NCBI RefSeq assembly: GCF_000153105.1
Contig: NZ_CH672376.1
Coordinates: 74,028 to 138,027, forward strand
Length of the DNA: 64,000 nt
Direction: 5' to 3'
Source of the DNA: Blastopirellula marina DSM 3645
GTDB taxonomy: Bacteria; Planctomycetota; Planctomycetia; Pirellulales; Pirellulaceae
Below the pieces are notes generated by a model. The model did not search any database. It was not told the DNA's origin and worked only from the letters and a program-made list of their open reading frames with translations. Positions 1 to 9,425 of this stretch are shown one piece after another (positions within the stretch are counted from its first letter, which is position 1; every line of letters begins with the position of its first letter). Made by a program: the position numbers and the translations under genes.

Positions 1-212
1 TCGGGAAGGTTCGTCTTTACTCGTCCGCCATCGAGCGGAGGAACGGGAACGCCTACCGGGGCCAGATGAAAAGGGAGCTCGGGTTCCGTAGATTTCGGCG
101 ATGCGGCAGGCGCATTGGCCGCAGAGCCAGCCGCCGGCGGAGTCGGCTGATCGGCCGAACAGCCCGCCAGTAGGATGGTCAGTAACACAAGTCGTGAGAT
201 CCGCGCGAACAT
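1..212 (-). CDS. Lipoprotein of unknown function (C-terminus outside window)
   Basis: The reading frame starts at the ATG complementary to 210-212 and runs off the left edge, so about 70 residues are visible. The N-terminus has an Arg pair, a hydrophobic stretch and a clear lipobox ending L-L-A-G-C, which predicts an exported lipid-anchored protein. After the cysteine comes a Pro/Ala/Ser-rich linker and then the sequence H-L-A-P-V-G-V-P-V-P-P-L-D-G-G. No domain can be recognised in what is left. It is an independent gene from the basic protein at 277-588, with about 65 bp between them. Confidence 0.75.
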   Translation of the reverse strand, partial: MFARISRLVLLTILLAGCSADQPTPPAAGSAANAPAASPKSTEPELPFHLAPVGVPVPPLDGGRVKTNLP

Positions 213-276
213 GCCGACAGTCCTCCGGGAGAGCATCAGGAATGTCTGTCGCCCCAGAATCGATCGTGGGCGCGAC

Positions 277-588
277 TTATTCGATCACTTCTTCGATCGT
301 CTCTTTGACCTTCTGGATGAAGTGCGGGGGTTTGCCCGCCTTGCTGAGGTCTTGCGCCTTTTTCTCGGCTTCGTCCTTTTGGTCGAACTCATACAGGGCG
401 ATGCGCTTCATCGACTGATTGAAGACGCCCCAGAAGAGTTTCATGCGGACTTCCGTGACCTTTTTCGCCCGCGATTTTCGCTTGGCCTTCTTCTTCGGAG
501 CGACTTCGGCCCCCTCAGCGGCAGTGGCGCTTTCCGCTGCATCGGATTGTGCACGTAACTCTTTGCGGTTGACAACTTTGCGAGCCAT
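277..588 (-). CDS. Small basic conserved hypothetical protein
   Basis: About 103 residues, taking the ATG at 588 (M-A-R-K-V-V-N-R-K). The frame stays open further upstream, but that part looks like non-coding leader. The first half is a Lys/Ala/Glu-rich, probably disordered segment ending in a run of basic residues (P-K-K-K-A-K-R-K-S-R-A-K-K). The second half looks folded, with the pattern R-M-K-L-F-W-G-V-F-N and a Lys/Glu helix. The basic linker could bind nucleic acid, but that is inference. It is divergent from rlmN. I do not recognise a named family. Confidence 0.65.
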   Translation of the reverse strand: MARKVVNRKELRAQSDAAESATAAEGAEVAPKKKAKRKSRAKKVTEVRMKLFWGVFNQSMKRIALYEFDQKDEAEKKAQDLSKAGKPPHFIQKVKETIEEVIE

Positions 589-708
589 AGGCTTGGTCTT
601 TTTTGTCCGTTGTTGACTGCGATCGACAGCGAGGGAGAATTGAGTTGGTAAGAAAAGCTCCCGCGGCGAATCTCCGCTGGGAGGTTCCCCCCAGTGCGTA
701 ATCGGACC

Positions 709-716
709 ATTATACA
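709..716. promoter_or_regulatory. Overlapping -10-like hexamers between divergent genes
   Basis: The plus strand reads TATACA at 711-716, about 50 bp before rlmN. The minus strand reads a perfect TATAAT at 714-709, about 120 bp before the basic protein gene. No convincing -35 box was found for either. The assignment rests only on the hexamers and their place between divergent genes. Confidence 0.3.
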
Positions 717-766
717 GCACGGCGTTACGCTTCGCCACCGTTCGATCTGCTCCTTGAGGGACGCGC

Positions 767-1822
767 ATGACGCCCCATTTACTGCAAACGCTTGATTTAA
801 CCTCGCTTCAGGCGCTCGTCGTCCAGTGGGGGCTTCCCAAGTTTCGCGCGCAGCAAATCCGTAGTTGGATTGTCGAGAATCGCGCCCAGTCGTTTGAGGA
901 CATGGCGAATCTCCCCAAACCGCTCCGGAGCCAACTGGCCGAGAAAGCCCAGCTTTGGTCGACCGAGATCGCTCGCCACACGACGGCGGCTGACGGCACC
1001 GAGAAACTGCTGTTGCAGTTGCACGATGGCGGACGGATCGAATGCGTGCTGCTGCGTGACGGCGACCGCCGCACGATCTGCATCAGCACGCAAGTTGGCT
1101 GCGCAATGGGATGCGTCTTCTGTGCGAGCGGATTGGATGGGGTCGAACGCAACTTGACCGTCGGTGAAATCATCGAGCAAATGTTGCGTCTGCAACGACT
1201 GTTGCCGGTTGGCGAACGACTGAGCCATATCGTCGTGATGGGGATGGGAGAACCGTTGGCGAATGTCGATCGGTTATTGTCGGCGCTCGATTTCGCCTCG
1301 TCCGAAGAGGGGCTGGGGATCAGTCATCGTCGGATTACGATCTCGACGGTCGGTTTGCCGCCGGCGATTCGCAAACTGGCCGATCGCGATAGTCGCTATC
1401 ACTTGGCCGTGTCGTTGCACGCTCCGGACGATCAGCTGCGTAATCAGATCGTGCCGACCAACAAGAACATCGGCATCCACGCCATCCTGGAAGCGGCCGA
1501 TCACTACTTTGAGATCTCAGGGCGCCGGCTGACGTTTGAGTACGTCTTGTTGGCGGAGCTGAACGATCAGCCGGAACATGCGCACCGCTTGGCGAAACTG
1601 CTCCGCGGTCGACCGGCGCTGTTGAATATCATCCCGTACAATCCGGTGGCGGGCCTGCCGTATCGCACTCCCAGCAAAGAAGCGCAACATGCGTTTCGCG
1701 CGATTCTGGAAGGCGCCGGTCTGACGGTCAAATTCCGTCAGAAAAAAGGGGACAAGATCAACGCGGCGTGCGGTCAATTACGCCGTAATACCCCGGAAAA
1801 TCTGGTGCAAATCAGCGGTTAA
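767..1822 (+). CDS. rlmN: Dual-specificity 23S rRNA/tRNA adenine-C2 methyltransferase RlmN
   Basis: A radical-SAM enzyme that methylates C2 of A2503 in 23S rRNA and of A37 in some tRNAs. The 351 residues match the family length. The radical-SAM motif C-x3-C-x2-C is at Cys112, Cys116 and Cys119 in the sequence V-G-C-A-M-G-C-V-F-C. The G-M-G-E-P-L SAM-binding motif follows, and a late Cys335 in A-A-C-G-Q-L fits the catalytic cysteine of the mono-methyl intermediate. The RlmN-type V-V-M-G-M-G-E-P block and the I-P-Y-N-P segment are present. It stands alone, starting with ATG. Confidence 0.96.
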   Translation: MTPHLLQTLDLTSLQALVVQWGLPKFRAQQIRSWIVENRAQSFEDMANLPKPLRSQLAEKAQLWSTEIARHTTAADGTEKLLLQLHDGGRIECVLLRDGDRRTICISTQVGCAMGCVFCASGLDGVERNLTVGEIIEQMLRLQRLLPVGERLSHIVVMGMGEPLANVDRLLSALDFASSEEGLGISHRRITISTVGLPPAIRKLADRDSRYHLAVSLHAPDDQLRNQIVPTNKNIGIHAILEAADHYFEISGRRLTFEYVLLAELNDQPEHAHRLAKLLRGRPALLNIIPYNPVAGLPYRTPSKEAQHAFRAILEGAGLTVKFRQKKGDKINAACGQLRRNTPENLVQISG

Positions 1823-1864
1823 CGCAGGCTGATTTTGCCGTTTCTGATGCTGTTGGGCGCGGCT

Positions 1865-2602
1865 TTAGTAGAGCCAATACCAGCCCCATTCGACCGTCAG
1901 GTTGATGCACAGGCCAAGGAACAAGGTCATCCCCAAGTAATGGCCAAAGTCACGCTTTTCTCGCAGCGCCAAATCGACCGTCGCGGCCATCACGGTTTGA
2001 GCGGCGGCGGCGGCGGCAAACACGATCACGATGCGACTTGCCCAAAAGTAAGAGCCGGTCATCATGTCGGTCGGTGAAAAGATATCCATGCCGGCAATCG
2101 CTAATTGCGGAACGCTAAACGTCACCGTGACCAGCTTCCAGCGAACCTTGGGGATCATCGCCATGGTGATCATGCCCAGAGAGAAGATCATCACGCTCAG
2201 CACGGCGGCGGCGGGATCCAGGATCGGCTTCAAAAACGCGGGACTCGCCCACGATAGCCAGATGAACTCGCGGCAGAAATAAAACGGTACGTACAACATC
2301 GACAGCAACATCAAATAGTTGCCCGGCGACCAGCTCGTGCTTAGCTCTGTCCGTCGCCGACGCGTGAACCAGCGCCACGCAATCAACGAACTGATCACGC
2401 AAATGGTGATATTCACCGAAGCGAACGTGGCGTAGGCGACGTTCGCGTCGTCCATGCTGCCGGCAAAATCAAACCCGGCGTACTTTAAGAACGCCGTGGA
2501 AAAACTAAGCCCGACACAGATCAGGGACATAGCGACTATGAGATCGCTTACCGAAATCGTCAACGATCCCGGCGCGAAGAATCTTCGTTTCGATGGAGTC
2601 AT
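1865..2602 (-). CDS. Polytopic membrane protein of unknown function
   Basis: 245 residues with six or seven hydrophobic segments and short loops. It has a basic cluster (F-T-R-R-R-R) after the second segment and a Trp/Tyr-rich end (V-E-W-G-W-Y-W-L-Y). No signal peptide, enzymatic motif or transporter signature is visible. It converges on rlmN with a 42-bp gap and is not obviously in an operon. A long gene-free region lies upstream. The ATG at 2602 gives a short basic N-terminus before the first membrane helix, as expected for an inner-membrane protein. Confidence 0.65.
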   Translation of the reverse strand: MTPSKRRFFAPGSLTISVSDLIVAMSLICVGLSFSTAFLKYAGFDFAGSMDDANVAYATFASVNITICVISSLIAWRWFTRRRRTELSTSWSPGNYLMLLSMLYVPFYFCREFIWLSWASPAFLKPILDPAAAVLSVMIFSLGMITMAMIPKVRWKLVTVTFSVPQLAIAGMDIFSPTDMMTGSYFWASRIVIVFAAAAAAQTVMAATVDLALREKRDFGHYLGMTLFLGLCINLTVEWGWYWLY

Positions 2603-3161
2603 CTATTAAGAATCAGGCTGAAAGGAGGTTTTGTCGCGTTCGCCCGCCAGGAACAGCGACAAGTGAGAAAAGGTGAAGCACAAATCAGGTTTCAAGTCGG
2701 GGAATCGTCGACCCAAAGTTCCCAACGTCTTGTTGGGATTGTCGCCGTCTCCCGTGTAGTTCACTTACTAATGATACCAATAACCCCGTGAAATCAAGCG
2801 CGTTTCGGCGCTGTTGCCGATTTTGCGAAAGAACGTATGAAAAGATATAGAAATTTCGCGCATTTCAGTATTCTTTTCGCGCTAGAACCCCTTATTTGCA
2901 TATTAAGGGGTTTTAATCTACCGATTGTCGTTGCTTCTGATCGGAAACAGCCGATCCATTTTTTACTACCTTCGGTGTCATGTCTAGTGGTTTAAGAGGG
3001 GGTAAGCAAGAAGGCGTAAATCGCCCGCCGATCGGAACGGGTTTCGCCGTTTCCAGCTCCACGATCGACGCTTATCAAGCCGGCTGCAACTCTTCTAAAC
3101 CGGCGTGTTAGGATGAGTGCTCGCCCCCGATTAGTTTGCCCCCAACTCGAGACGTCCCTTC
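2603..3161. other. Gene-free divergent region with hairpin
   Basis: This 560-bp stretch between divergent genes holds no convincing reading frame. Its middle (about 2760-2990) is visibly richer in A and T than its surroundings. A perfect 9-bp inverted repeat, AACCCCTTA at 2886-2894 and TAAGGGGTT at 2904-2912, is followed by TTAAT. It looks like a terminator but has no upstream plus-strand gene. A TAGGAT hexamer at 3109-3114 lies 47 bp before the esterase gene and may be its -10 element. Confidence 0.45.
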
Positions 3162-4046
3162 ATGAAACGACTTACTCCGCTCGCATTGATTTTGGTTGGC
3201 TTGGCGTCGCTTGCGCTCGCCGCAGATTCCGACTATCAGCTCGGTCCCGATTCGACGCGCCAAGCAGGAGTTCCCCAGGGAGTCGTGACCAAGCATGTCT
3301 TCGCCAGTAGCAAAGTCTTTCCCGAGACGTCGCGCGAGTACTACCTTTATGTTCCGGCCCAGTACGACGGCGAGACGCCGGCCGCGGTGATGGTCTTTCA
3401 AGATGGCCACACCTACGTTAGCGAAACGGGCCAGTTTCGGGCGCCTGCGGTGATGGACAACTTGATCGCCGCCGGAGAAATGCCGGTCACCATCGGCATC
3501 TTTCTTAACCCCGGCCATAAGGGAGAGAGCAAGATCGACTCGCCGTGGCGCTCCAACAATCGCAGCTTTGAATATGACACGCTGAGCGCCGACTACGCGA
3601 CTTTCCTCATCGACGAGATCCTGCCGGAAGTCGCCAAACAATACAAGCTGACCGACAATCCCAATCTTCGAGCTATCGTCGGCATTTCGTCCGGCGGCAT
3701 CTGCGCATTCACGGTCGCTTGGGAGCGCCCCGATCAATTTCGCAAAGTGCTGAGCCATGTCGGCAGCTTCACCAACATCCGCGGCGGTCATGTCTATCCG
3801 GCCCTGATTCGCAAGACCGACCCGAAACCGATCCGCGTCTTCTTGCAAGATGGCGAGAACGACGTCGACAACGCTCACGGCAACTGGTGGCTCTCCAACT
3901 TGCAAATGGAAAAGGCGCTCGCGTTCAGCAAGTACGACTACAAGTTTGTGGGTGGAACCGGTGGTCATAGCGGAGTTCATGGTGGCGCGATCTTGCCGGA
4001 GTCGCTGCGGTGGTTGTGGCGCGGTTGGGATCAGGTGAACAATTAG
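3162..4046 (+). CDS. Secreted esterase, enterochelin-esterase-like alpha/beta hydrolase
   Basis: 294 residues. A signal peptide of about 20 residues (M-K-R-L-T-P-L then a Leu/Ala core ending A-L-A) predicts export. The body matches the esterase D/Fes-like fold: Y-L-Y-V-P-A-Q-Y near the start, V-F-Q-D-G-H for the oxyanion region, and the nucleophile elbow G-I-S-S-G-G with Ser176. A late G-G-H-S-G-V-H-G-G supplies the catalytic His. Planctomycetes use such proteins next to polysaccharide or siderophore processing, but there is no such neighbour here, so the substrate is unknown. It appears monocistronic. Confidence 0.85.
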   Translation: MKRLTPLALILVGLASLALAADSDYQLGPDSTRQAGVPQGVVTKHVFASSKVFPETSREYYLYVPAQYDGETPAAVMVFQDGHTYVSETGQFRAPAVMDNLIAAGEMPVTIGIFLNPGHKGESKIDSPWRSNNRSFEYDTLSADYATFLIDEILPEVAKQYKLTDNPNLRAIVGISSGGICAFTVAWERPDQFRKVLSHVGSFTNIRGGHVYPALIRKTDPKPIRVFLQDGENDVDNAHGNWWLSNLQMEKALAFSKYDYKFVGGTGGHSGVHGGAILPESLRWLWRGWDQVNN

Positions 4047-4258
4047 CGATGAGATGGTTGGACAAAGCCGGGGTGAAGATTTCCGACGAACGTTCTTTGA
4101 AATCATTCACTGACCTGTGATCCTTTCATCATCAATCCGCGCTGCATCACCCGCGTTGATCTGGTAGCCTAGTCGCTTACGGGCCCCCATTCTTGCTGGC
4201 CTGCTCTACTGCGGCTTTTGCGTCGCGCTAATCCTTCGACCACCTGGAGACTGCACCC

Positions 4259-5656
4259 ATGGTTCTGCACGAGAAAGATACTCGCCGCGAAGAGTTGGAT
4301 GACGACGTTTACGCGTCGACCGACCTTTCGGTCAGCATGCCCAAATACAAATTTCCGCATGTCGAGCAGAACCCGCGGCACGCTTATTCGGTCGTGCATG
4401 ACGAGCTGATGCTCGACGGCAACTCGCGACAAAACTTGGCGACCTTCTGTCAGACCTGGGTCGAGCCCGAAGTCCACAAGCTGATGGACGAATGTCTCGA
4501 CAAGAACATGGTCGACAAGGACGAGTACCCGCAGACCGCCGAGATCGAAGCGCGCTGCGTTCATATGCTGGCCGATCTCTGGAACTCGCCGTCCGAAGCG
4601 AACACGATCGGCTGTTCGACCACCGGTTCGAGCGAAGCGGCCATGCTGGGCGGGATGGCGATGAAGAACCGTTGGAAAGCGAAACGGGTCGCCGCCGGCA
4701 AACCGGTCGACAAGCCGAACCTGATCACCGGCCCGGTCCAAGTTTGTTGGCACAAGTTCGCGCGGTACTGGGATATCGAACTCCGCGAAGTGCCAATGGA
4801 AGAGGGCCGCTTGTTGCTGACGCCGGAAGAAGTGATCAAGCGGTGCGACGAAAACACGATCGGCGTCGTGCCGACCCTGGGCGTAACCTTTACCTGTCAG
4901 TATGAGCCGGTCTTTGAGATCGCCGCGGCCCTGGACAAGCTCGAAAAAGAAAAAGGGCTCGACATTCCGATTCATGTCGACGCCGCCAGCGGCGGGTTCC
5001 TCGCGCCGTTCTGTGCGCCCGAGTTGGTTTGGGACTTTCGCCTGCCGCGGGTGAAATCGATCAACACGTCGGGTCATAAGTTTGGTCTGGCTCCCTTGGG
5101 CGTCGGCTGGGTCATCTGGCGCGAAGAGAAAGATCTGCCGGATGATCTGATCTTTTGGGTCAACTATCTCGGCGGCAACATGCGCGACTTGGCGCTCAAC
5201 TTTTCGCGTCCCGGCGGGCAGATCGTTTGTCAGTACTACAACTTCTTGCGACTGGGTCGCGACGGCTATCGGAAGATTCACTCGGCCTGCTATGACACGG
5301 CGTCTTATCTAGCGGAAGAGATCGACAAAATCGGGCTGTTTGACGTCATCTACGACGGCGATCGCCGCAGCGGCATTCCGGCTCTCTGCTGGAAGTTGAA
5401 GCCAGGCGTCAAGCCAGGTTTCTCGCTCTACGATCTGGCCGATCGGCTTTGTACCCGCGGTTGGCAAGTGCCGGCTTACTCGCTGCCGGACGATCAAAGC
5501 GATCAAGTGATTCAACGCATCTTGGTCCGTCACGGCGTGAGCCGCGATCTCGGTTCGCTGCTGCTGGAAGATATCCAGCGCGGCATCGAATACTTCGAGA
5601 ATCACCCGATCGATCAGCCGCTGACCGAAGAAGAAGCCGGCGGGTTTCATCACTAG
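4259..5656 (+). CDS. gadB: Glutamate decarboxylase (PLP-dependent)
   Basis: Converts L-glutamate to GABA and CO2 while consuming a cytoplasmic proton. The 465 residues match GadA/GadB (466 in E. coli). Landmarks are the [10 protein letters not shown] substrate region, H-V-D-A-A-S-G-G-F (the PLP ring-binding Asp), and I-N-T-S-G-H-K-F-G with the Schiff-base Lys274. The C-terminus ends in E-E-A-G-G-F-H-H, like the His-ending tail that plugs the active site at neutral pH in bacterial enzymes. No GadC-type antiporter is adjacent. A long inverted repeat lies just downstream. Confidence 0.95.
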   Translation: MVLHEKDTRREELDDDVYASTDLSVSMPKYKFPHVEQNPRHAYSVVHDELMLDGNSRQNLATFCQTWVEPEVHKLMDECLDKNMVDKDEYPQTAEIEARCVHMLADLWNSPSEANTIGCSTTGSSEAAMLGGMAMKNRWKAKRVAAGKPVDKPNLITGPVQVCWHKFARYWDIELREVPMEEGRLLLTPEEVIKRCDENTIGVVPTLGVTFTCQYEPVFEIAAALDKLEKEKGLDIPIHVDAASGGFLAPFCAPELVWDFRLPRVKSINTSGHKFGLAPLGVGWVIWREEKDLPDDLIFWVNYLGGNMRDLALNFSRPGGQIVCQYYNFLRLGRDGYRKIHSACYDTASYLAEEIDKIGLFDVIYDGDRRSGIPALCWKLKPGVKPGFSLYDLADRLCTRGWQVPAYSLPDDQSDQVIQRILVRHGVSRDLGSLLLEDIQRGIEYFENHPIDQPLTEEEAGGFHH

Positions 5657-5688
5657 GTTTGTGTAGTCGCGTAAGGCCAATTCTCTTC

Positions 5689-5856
5689 GTAGCCCGTTGC
5701 GCGAGCGAGGGAATGCGGTCTCCATTCAATGACGAATGTCGAAGCGCCAATGCACAATGCGACGAACGATTTCGTGTTTCGTGCTTCATTCGACATTTAA
5801 GCTTCGACATTCGTCATTTGCTTGCCGCCGCATTCCCTCGCTGGCGCAACGGGCTA
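5689..5856. repeat. Nested long inverted repeat, dispersed repeat family
   Basis: The outer arms are 29 bp at 5690-5718 and 5828-5856 with one mismatch; they begin TAGCCCGTTGCG and end AATGCGG. The inner arms are 18 bp and perfect at 5728-5745 and 5801-5818 (AATGACGAATGTCGAAGC). The unit could fold into one long hairpin between gadB and the next gene. A diverged copy of the outer arm plus the following AATGAC lies at 10467-10514. No coding capacity or transposase is present, so a non-autonomous repeat is the simplest reading. Confidence 0.85.
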
Positions 5857-5943
5857 GTGGGAAGGTTTTCGGCTGGATACTTACTCTGTTTTTCGTTCGG
5901 CGCTAGTGGCTTTGCCCTGTTCTCATCTTCTCCTCCCTCTGCC

Positions 5944-6837
5944 ATGAGTGAACTCGAACAACTGGAAGAGCGCGGCGCTTGGCCGTTTGTCACGCTCCGC
6001 GTCTGGCGGCGGCTGGGTCAGATCCGCCGGCAATGGAATGCGCGGCATCATCGCAAGCAGTTGGCGCCGCCCGAGACGCTGCAAGTCGCGCGGCTGCCGC
6101 AACTGTTGCTGCGCGGGCTCTGGTTGCCCGGCAAATTGAACTGGTGGATCGGCGTGATCTTCGCCTTCGGCGCGAGTCTGTTTGCGCTCGCTAGTTCGCT
6201 CAGTCTTTGGCCGTCGTTGGCCAACTTGGGGGAAGTGAGCGAAACGAGGATCGGCGCGATCTACTTCGCCGGCTCGATACCGTTCACTGCCGCCGCCTAT
6301 TTGCAACTGTTTCAAGCGGCCAACGCCGGCGAGTTTGGCCAAGAGAAACCGCTCCGCACCAAGCTGTTCGCCTGGCGGCCGCATGACGCCGGTTGGCTCA
6401 GTTGCTTGTTGCAGTTTGTCGGGACGGTGCTGTTTAACTTCAACACGTTCGACGGCATGTGGCCAGGGCTCACTTGGCTGCAGCAAGACCTGTTGGTGTG
6501 GGCGCCCAACTTGGTTGGTTCGATTCTCTTTCTTGCGTCCGGTTATCTGGCGTTTATTGAGTTTGGTCACGCCTACTGGGCCTGGCGACCCGAAAATCTT
6601 TCGTGGTGGATCGTCTCGATCAATCTGCTGGGCTGCGTTGGGTTCATGCTTTCGGCGATCTTTGCCGTTGGGTTGCCTGGGGAGCCGATCGACGTTGCGG
6701 TCACGGCGGCGACCGCGTTTACGTTGCTAGGCGCGATTTGCTTTTTGACGGGCGCGGTGCTGATGTTGCCGGAGACGGCGGAGGAGGGCATAGAAACTGC
6801 GGCATCTGCGCACGATGCTATCACTTCGGTTTACTAG
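5944..6837 (+). CDS. Six-TM membrane protein of unknown function
   Basis: The frame is open far upstream into the inverted repeat, but the ATG at 5944 is the sensible start and gives 297 residues. About 100 soluble residues come first, rich in Arg and Trp, then about six hydrophobic segments. The last one ends near T-G-A-V-L-M-L, followed by a short acidic tail. Several motifs repeat the pattern W-R-P-x-x-(A/L)-x-W. No enzyme or transporter signature is visible. The protein resembles conserved hypothetical membrane proteins of actinobacteria and planctomycetes in layout only. Confidence 0.65.
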   Translation: MSELEQLEERGAWPFVTLRVWRRLGQIRRQWNARHHRKQLAPPETLQVARLPQLLLRGLWLPGKLNWWIGVIFAFGASLFALASSLSLWPSLANLGEVSETRIGAIYFAGSIPFTAAAYLQLFQAANAGEFGQEKPLRTKLFAWRPHDAGWLSCLLQFVGTVLFNFNTFDGMWPGLTWLQQDLLVWAPNLVGSILFLASGYLAFIEFGHAYWAWRPENLSWWIVSINLLGCVGFMLSAIFAVGLPGEPIDVAVTAATAFTLLGAICFLTGAVLMLPETAEEGIETAASAHDAITSVY

Positions 6838-6961
6838 ATCTTTTTGCATGGATGCTAAAGCCCCTCTCCATTTCCGCAGACAAGCCGAACCGCTGCGGCT
6901 ATGATGACGGTTCCTCTCCCACACTCGACATCCGACTGCTGCAGGCCAGGAGAAGTGCGCG

Positions 6962-8047
6962 ATGATGCGGGGATCTTTGCTTTTCGTCGGCGTTTGTTGC
7001 GCCGTGATGACCGCTCAGGCTCAAGAGGCTCAGCCGACGTTGTCGCAGCTGACCGCAGCGAGCGCCGCGAATATCGCCGCGTTTGACAACTTCTATTGCC
7101 AGTTTGACGTGCAAATTGGATTGGTCCTCTACAACGACAGTTTCCAGGAAATCCAGTTTGACCATGTCAACGGCGTCGGACACGGGGTCTGGGCCAAAAA
7201 GGGCCTGGTCGAGCTGTATGACTTTCGCCAAGAAGGAGAGTCGAAGTGGGATAACACCGGCGGCTTCTCGTATGGCCCGCTGATCTATACCGAGGCGCTG
7301 ATACGCACTCCCGGCTTTCAACTGCATTTGAAAAAGAACGGCACGATCACGTCGGCGCCCAACGCCGATTTTCATCCTCGCTTGGATCCGTTGTCGCTGT
7401 TTCATATGGTCGAAGGAGAGCAGAACGTTCGCTTGCCTGACTTGCTGGCCCGCTTTGCCAAAGAGCAAGCCGCCGACGCGGCCGCCGCTTCCCGCATTCC
7501 CAATGTCGCGATTTACTATCTGGCCAATCCAGAGCGGAAGTTGGATCACGTCAAGGCGGTCACCGACGAGCGGAACCTGTCTTTGGATTTCGCCGCCGGC
7601 GACTACGCTTTGCCCAAGATGATCGGCTACTCTTACGCAAATTCGGAAGGATCTCCCTGGCGAGATTGGCGGCAGCACATCTTGGAAACAGAGTCGATTG
7701 AAGGGGTCGGAACCTTTCCCAAAAAGATGATTGTCATCCATCCGCAGGCAGCGGGTGAACGACCGCTACAAGCGGCGAATTGGCGAAACCAGGGTAAAAA
7801 ATGGGCACATGTCGCTTACGGTTTGCTGTGGCAATTGAAGACGATCGAATACCGCGAACCGACCGCGGACGAGTTGACCTACAGGGCCGATCGAGACCTA
7901 CCAATCTTTCGGGCTGGCTTTGCGCGAGTCACGTACGTGAACGAAGACGAAACGATCACGCCGGAGTCGCTGCCAGAGATCTATAAGTTGCTGGTGAACA
8001 AACCTCCACAAAAAACTGAGCAAGAAGAAAAAGCGGAAGCGAAATGA
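6962..8047 (+). CDS. Secreted planctomycete hypothetical protein
   Basis: 361 residues with a signal peptide (M-M-R-G-S-L-L-F... ending A-Q-A). The start may be either of two adjacent ATGs at 6962 or 6965. The body lacks Cys and has a mix of beta-prone and charged segments, for example F-D-N-F-Y-C-Q-F-D-V near the start and a repeated theme of Trp/Tyr plus Asp. It resembles periplasmic LolA-like beta-barrel proteins common in planctomycetes, but that is a guess. The C-terminus is a Lys/Glu/Gln tail. A TATGAT hexamer lies about 57 bp upstream. Confidence 0.65.
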   Translation: MMRGSLLFVGVCCAVMTAQAQEAQPTLSQLTAASAANIAAFDNFYCQFDVQIGLVLYNDSFQEIQFDHVNGVGHGVWAKKGLVELYDFRQEGESKWDNTGGFSYGPLIYTEALIRTPGFQLHLKKNGTITSAPNADFHPRLDPLSLFHMVEGEQNVRLPDLLARFAKEQAADAAAASRIPNVAIYYLANPERKLDHVKAVTDERNLSLDFAAGDYALPKMIGYSYANSEGSPWRDWRQHILETESIEGVGTFPKKMIVIHPQAAGERPLQAANWRNQGKKWAHVAYGLLWQLKTIEYREPTADELTYRADRDLPIFRAGFARVTYVNEDETITPESLPEIYKLLVNKPPQKTEQEEKAEAK

Positions 8048-8063
8048 TCGCAACCGGCGAAAC

Positions 8064-9269
8064 TTACTCGGCTGGTAACCCGAGCAAAAATACGGCCAGG
8101 CAAAGCAGCGATAACAGCGCGAACAAAACCAGCCGCGGCAGGCGTGCCGAGAGCTCCTTTTTTCGCCCAGCGACCAGCAGTGCGATCACGCATTGCAGCA
8201 TGTAAAACAGGGCGAAGGCCCGCGATGCGTAGGCGATGATCTGATTTACGTCGGTCGCCCAGGTCAGAAAAATGGTGACGGTCAAGATGATCACATAGGC
8301 CGCACGGATCGAGATCTTGCGATGGGTGATATCTTCGATCAGCCCGCCGGCCGCTTCTTCGTCGGCGACTGCGGCGCTAAACTGACTGCCGACGGCGGCG
8401 ATCGACAGCAGCGCCGGCAGCAAGAGCGCCACCGGCCGCGTCATTTTAATAATCGCGGTAACGTCGGCGTCCATGTTAGAGCGAAACAACACCGTCGCCA
8501 GCGCGATAAACGCGACATAAATCAGGCCCGAGATGATTTGTGACCAACGCATCGTACGAATACGCAGGTCGGCCGAATGTTCTGCCCCCAAATATCGCGA
8601 AGTTTCAAAGCCTTGGACGACGATCAGCAGACCCAGTAAGACGCGCAGTCCGTGAAAGTCCAAGCGGGCCGTGACGTCGGGAAGTTTCCAATCGCCGCTC
8701 CCCCACATCTGCGCGTTGTAAATCATCAGTGCCGCCAACAACGCGCCGATCATGCCTAGATTTAGCGCGATCGTGTATTTCTCGAGATTCTCAAGCATGT
8801 CGAGCCCGCGCCACATGCCGATCCCGCCGATCGTAACCAATAGCGCCGTCGTAATCACGTGCTCGAAAAGGGCGTTTTCGATCCCTATTCCGCTCAGCGA
8901 AAAAGCGGCCAACAACTGCAAGTAGTAAGTGACCGAGATAAAGTAAGCGCCGGCCAGCACGACGCGCGAAACGACGGCGATCGTCTGCGGCGTTCCTTGC
9001 TCGTTTTCGATCGGTTCAAAATTCGCAATATTGAAACGAATCGCGGCGCCAACTCCATAGGCGAAGATCAGCAGCGCCCCGATTGCAAACAGAGCGTAGT
9101 ACCCGGCGACGCCGGCCATCAAAGGCGCGCTGACCAGAAACCCGCTGCCCATGATCGACGCCAGCGGAGTCGAAGTCGCTTTCCAGAATTCGGAGCGCGC
9201 GAGCCGCCGGGAAAAGGCGAGATAGCCCGCGAGCGACAAAGCGACGAGGAGGATAACGATGTTGGTCAT
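8064..9269 (-). CDS. Probable APC-superfamily-like membrane transporter
   Basis: 401 residues and about eleven hydrophobic segments. Near the N-terminus the sequence S-I-M-G-S-G-F-L-V-S-A-P has the glycine-rich break seen in the unwound first helix of amino-acid-type (LeuT-fold) transporters. A second Gly-rich segment, V-Q-G-F-E-T-S-R-Y-L-G, resembles the helix-6 region of APC proteins. The loop containing V-A-D-E-E-A-A-G-G is acidic and conserved-looking. The substrate cannot be told from sequence. It converges on the secreted protein upstream, with a 16-bp gap. Confidence 0.6.
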   Translation of the reverse strand: MTNIVILLVALSLAGYLAFSRRLARSEFWKATSTPLASIMGSGFLVSAPLMAGVAGYYALFAIGALLIFAYGVGAAIRFNIANFEPIENEQGTPQTIAVVSRVVLAGAYFISVTYYLQLLAAFSLSGIGIENALFEHVITTALLVTIGGIGMWRGLDMLENLEKYTIALNLGMIGALLAALMIYNAQMWGSGDWKLPDVTARLDFHGLRVLLGLLIVVQGFETSRYLGAEHSADLRIRTMRWSQIISGLIYVAFIALATVLFRSNMDADVTAIIKMTRPVALLLPALLSIAAVGSQFSAAVADEEAAGGLIEDITHRKISIRAAYVIILTVTIFLTWATDVNQIIAYASRAFALFYMLQCVIALLVAGRKKELSARLPRLVLFALLSLLCLAVFLLGLPAE

Positions 9270-9425
9270 GGAGCGATTTCAAATGTTTCGATAGCGAATA
9301 GCGATTCTCAGCTTACCGGCTGAAATCGGTTCGATCCAGCTTCCCCAGAAACATGCGACAACCGTCGTCGGGTCGCTTACGATAGGAGAGATTCTTCTTT
9401 TCCACCTCCACGATGGGAGCACGCC

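Noticed and set aside
2886-2914. Terminator of rlmN
   Set aside because: The hairpin lies more than 1 kb past rlmN with a gene in between on the other strand, so it cannot serve rlmN directly.
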